Assembly (NCBI GenBank): GCA_030425745.1
Contig: JAUHZW010000126.1
Location: 1-6,236, forward strand
Direction: 5' to 3'
Source: Actinomycetes bacterium
GTDB lineage: Bacteria > Actinomycetota > Actinomycetes > S36-B12
Length of the DNA stretch: 6,236 nucleotides
Below are positions 4,874 through 6,236 of this stretch, one piece after another. The position numbers and the translations under genes were made by a program. The stretch's first letter is position 1. Every line of letters begins with the position of its first letter. Under the pieces are notes generated by a model. That model was not told the origin of the DNA and did no database searches. It was given only the letters and a program-made list of their open reading frames with translations.

Positions 4874-5146
4874 ATGGCCATGAACCTGCGTCTGCCCGAG
4901 GAGTTGGCGAACGCCCTGCGGGATCTGTCGGAGACGACGGGACGCAGCCAGCAGGGCCTGGCCCGCGAGGCCCTCGAGGAGTACGTGCGCGACTACGCCC
5001 TGCGGGACTACCCGAAGGAGGTGCGCCACCTCGTCACTCCGGCACCCGCCGGCTCATGGGACGACGTCATACTGCTGGATCCGCCTCTCCCGGCCGGCAC
5101 CGACGTCCAAACGATGCTCTCTGAGCAACGCGATCAGCGGTACTGA
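4874..5146 (+). CDS. vapB: Ribbon-helix-helix antitoxin (VapB-like)
   Basis: The 90-residue protein starts MAMNLRLPEELANALRDLSE and continues TTGRSQQGLAREALEEYVRD. This is a ribbon-helix-helix DNA-binding domain: strand about 2-6, helix 1 about 8-20, helix 2 about 25-38. The tail (about 45-90) would bind and neutralise the PIN toxin encoded directly downstream, with which it shares one base (TGATG). I chose the ATG at 4874 because the RHH strand should begin within a few residues of the start, TACCGT lies 6 nt upstream, and the longer in-frame starts (GTG 4781, ATG 4817) would translate through the operator palindrome. A start at 4880 is also possible. The antitoxin probably represses its own promoter, alone or with the toxin. 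It is divergent from rpsF. Confidence 0.87.
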   Translation: MAMNLRLPEELANALRDLSETTGRSQQGLAREALEEYVRDYALRDYPKEVRHLVTPAPAGSWDDVILLDPPLPAGTDVQTMLSEQRDQRY

Positions 5147-5532
5147 TGCGCGCCTACTGCGACACGAGCCTCCTCGCTGACCTGCTGCTGGACGCCTCCG
5201 GGAGCCAGGGCGCGCGATTGGCGCTGTCTCAGTGGCAGGCCCAGGGAGAAGTGGTCACCTCTCGATTGACCGCAGTGGAACTGGGCCGTCTCGTGATCCG
5301 TGAGGGACGCCTCTCCCCGGGCACCCGTCTGAACGTGGGGGCGCTTCCCCTACAGTTCGTCGCCCTCGACGAGCAGGTGCTCCTTCGGGCGACCGTCCTA
5401 CCCGTTCAATTCCTCAGGTCCCTCGACGCGATCCACGTCGCTTCTGCGCTCATCACTCGCTGTGACGTCGTCCTCTCCCGCGATCGCCAGATGGTGCGTG
5501 CCTGCGAGGAGTTGGGCCTGGCCGTCGGGTGA
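5146..5532 (+). CDS. vapC: PIN-domain ribonuclease toxin (VapC-like)
   Basis: The 128-residue protein is a single PIN domain of normal VapC length. The expected acidic metal-binding residues are present: Asp6 in YCDTSLL, Glu45 in LTAVELGRL, Asp94 in RSLDAIHVASAL and Asp113 in LSRDRQM. VapC toxins are Mg2+/Mn2+-dependent RNases that cut specific RNAs, often tRNAs or the 23S rRNA sarcin-ricin loop, and slow growth when antitoxin is lost. The actual target cannot be read from sequence. The ATG overlaps the antitoxin stop as TGATG, so the pair is translationally coupled. All four acidic residues are intact, so the toxin is probably active. The sortase gene starts 10 nt after its stop. Confidence 0.92.
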   Translation: MRAYCDTSLLADLLLDASGSQGARLALSQWQAQGEVVTSRLTAVELGRLVIREGRLSPGTRLNVGALPLQFVALDEQVLLRATVLPVQFLRSLDAIHVASALITRCDVVLSRDRQMVRACEELGLAVG

Positions 5533-5542
5533 TACTTGACGG

Positions 5543-6236
5543 ATGGTCCGGATCCAAGGAGTCGTCGCTGTTGCGATCCCATGGGTCGTGGCGGTGCTCG
5601 TGGCGCCCGGGTCTTGGACGTGGGGGCTGCTGGCGCTGATCGTCCCGATCCTGTTCGCGGCCCTGCACCCCCGTCATTGGGTCGCATGGCTGGCCCCTGC
5701 CAGTGGGCTCGTGAGCATCGTCCCTGTGGTCCCGCCGTGGGTGTCGGCGATCGTGGCGGTCGCGGCGGCCGTCGTCATCGTCGTGCGGCCTCCTGTTGCC
5801 GAGGGCGACCGACTCCCGGTATGGCTTGGCACCCCTGCCGCCCGTTGGTCCCTCGGTGGAGTCCTGCTTGTGGGTGCCGTCGCACTCGCGAGTTTCGGGC
5901 TTGTGCAGGTGCGGGGGCAGGACGCTGCGTTCGACGCCGGGCAGGAGGCCGCTGCCGAGATGTGGGTGGTCGACGCGGAGCCGGTGCCCGACGCCACAGA
6001 CGAGGTGTCGGTCCCGGACGACGATCCAGCACCAGACAGTGCCCTGGTCGGCCAGCCACTCGAGGTGCAGGAGGAGGCGGCCGAACCAGTGAAGCCGCCG
6101 TTCGCGAAGCTCCGCTTCGTCCGCAAGGGGACCGACGAGACCGTCGTGACCGACCGTGTCCTCTATGTGGGCCCCGAGGTCACCGACCGGGGTCTGGCCG
6201 CCGGCCCGGGCCACTACCCACAGACCGCCAAGCCCG
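5543..6236 (+). CDS. Multi-spanning class E-like sortase (C-terminus beyond right edge)
   Basis: 231 complete codons are visible. The N-terminal part is hydrophobic, with probable membrane segments near 6-20, 27-41, 45-62, 66-82 and 103-122. An acidic, proline-rich linker (about 142-184) follows, then FAKLRFVRKG (187-196) and GPGHYPQTAKPG from 221 to the window edge. G-P-G-H-Y-P-x-T-A-x-P-G is characteristic of actinobacterial class E-type sortases and precedes the catalytic His; the His, Cys and Arg lie outside the window. Sortases are transpeptidases that attach proteins with a sorting signal to the wall. An odd number of helices with the N-terminus inside would place the catalytic domain outside. 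The start at 5543 is the first ATG after an in-frame stop (5537-5539) and lacks a Shine-Dalgarno sequence. GATACT (5531-5536) sits 6 nt upstream as a possible leaderless -10. Co-transcription with the toxin-antitoxin pair is possible. Confidence 0.82.
   Translation, partial: MVRIQGVVAVAIPWVVAVLVAPGSWTWGLLALIVPILFAALHPRHWVAWLAPASGLVSIVPVVPPWVSAIVAVAAAVVIVVRPPVAEGDRLPVWLGTPAARWSLGGVLLVGAVALASFGLVQVRGQDAAFDAGQEAAAEMWVVDAEPVPDATDEVSVPDDDPAPDSALVGQPLEVQEEAAEPVKPPFAKLRFVRKGTDETVVTDRVLYVGPEVTDRGLAAGPGHYPQTAKP

Noticed and set aside
5453..6214. 253-codon minus-strand open frame
   Set aside because: It is antisense to the end of vapC and the sortase, with a composition rich in R, H, D and G. The plus strand carries recognisable PIN and sortase motifs.

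Overview
The window looks like chromosome from a high-GC actinobacterium, probably of the Micrococcales type. Evidence: very high GC at third codon positions, actinobacterial forms of S6, SSB, S18 and L9, an actinobacterial-type sortase, and several genes that appear to be leaderless. I cannot fix the genus from sequence alone.

Layout, left to right. Positions 1-43 on the minus strand look like the first 14 codons of the replicative helicase gene dnaB, running off the left edge. A regulatory-looking gap (44-284) follows, with five TGTGG-type DnaA-box-like motifs all in one orientation. Next is a plus-strand low-molecular-weight protein-tyrosine phosphatase (285-809), which converges within 3 bp on a minus-strand six-helix membrane protein (813-1580). 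Behind a strong terminator (1620-1663) lie two tandem minus-strand DUF805 membrane proteins (1683-2066 and 2103-2516). They are divergent from a small plus-strand DUF4190 membrane protein (2649-2954). A perfect 20-bp-stem bidirectional terminator (2967-3009) separates this block from the ribosomal operon rpsF-ssb-rpsR-rplI (4624 down to 3024, minus strand). On the right are a plus-strand type II toxin-antitoxin pair, an RHH antitoxin (vapB-like, 4874-5146) and a PIN toxin (vapC-like, 5146-5532). Immediately downstream begins a multi-spanning sortase that runs off the right edge.

How it fits together. rpsF-ssb-rpsR-rplI followed by dnaB is a common actinobacterial neighbourhood for translation and replication genes. 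Here about 3 kb of mostly uncharacterised membrane-protein genes, plus a phosphatase, lie between rplI and dnaB. The rpsF leader can fold into a hairpin that hides the Shine-Dalgarno sequence and carries a one-sided bulge with a CCG. This matches the general design of the S6:S18 autoregulatory leader. The toxin-antitoxin pair has its own promoter, with a perfect inverted repeat lying across the spacer and the -10, as expected for autorepression.

The most useful points beyond routine annotation are the DnaA-box-like cluster beside dnaB, the candidate S6:S18 leader, the VapB start-site and operator reading, the recurring leaderless-promoter geometry, and the sortase with about five predicted N-terminal helices. 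I see no CRISPR array, tRNA, rRNA or insertion sequence.
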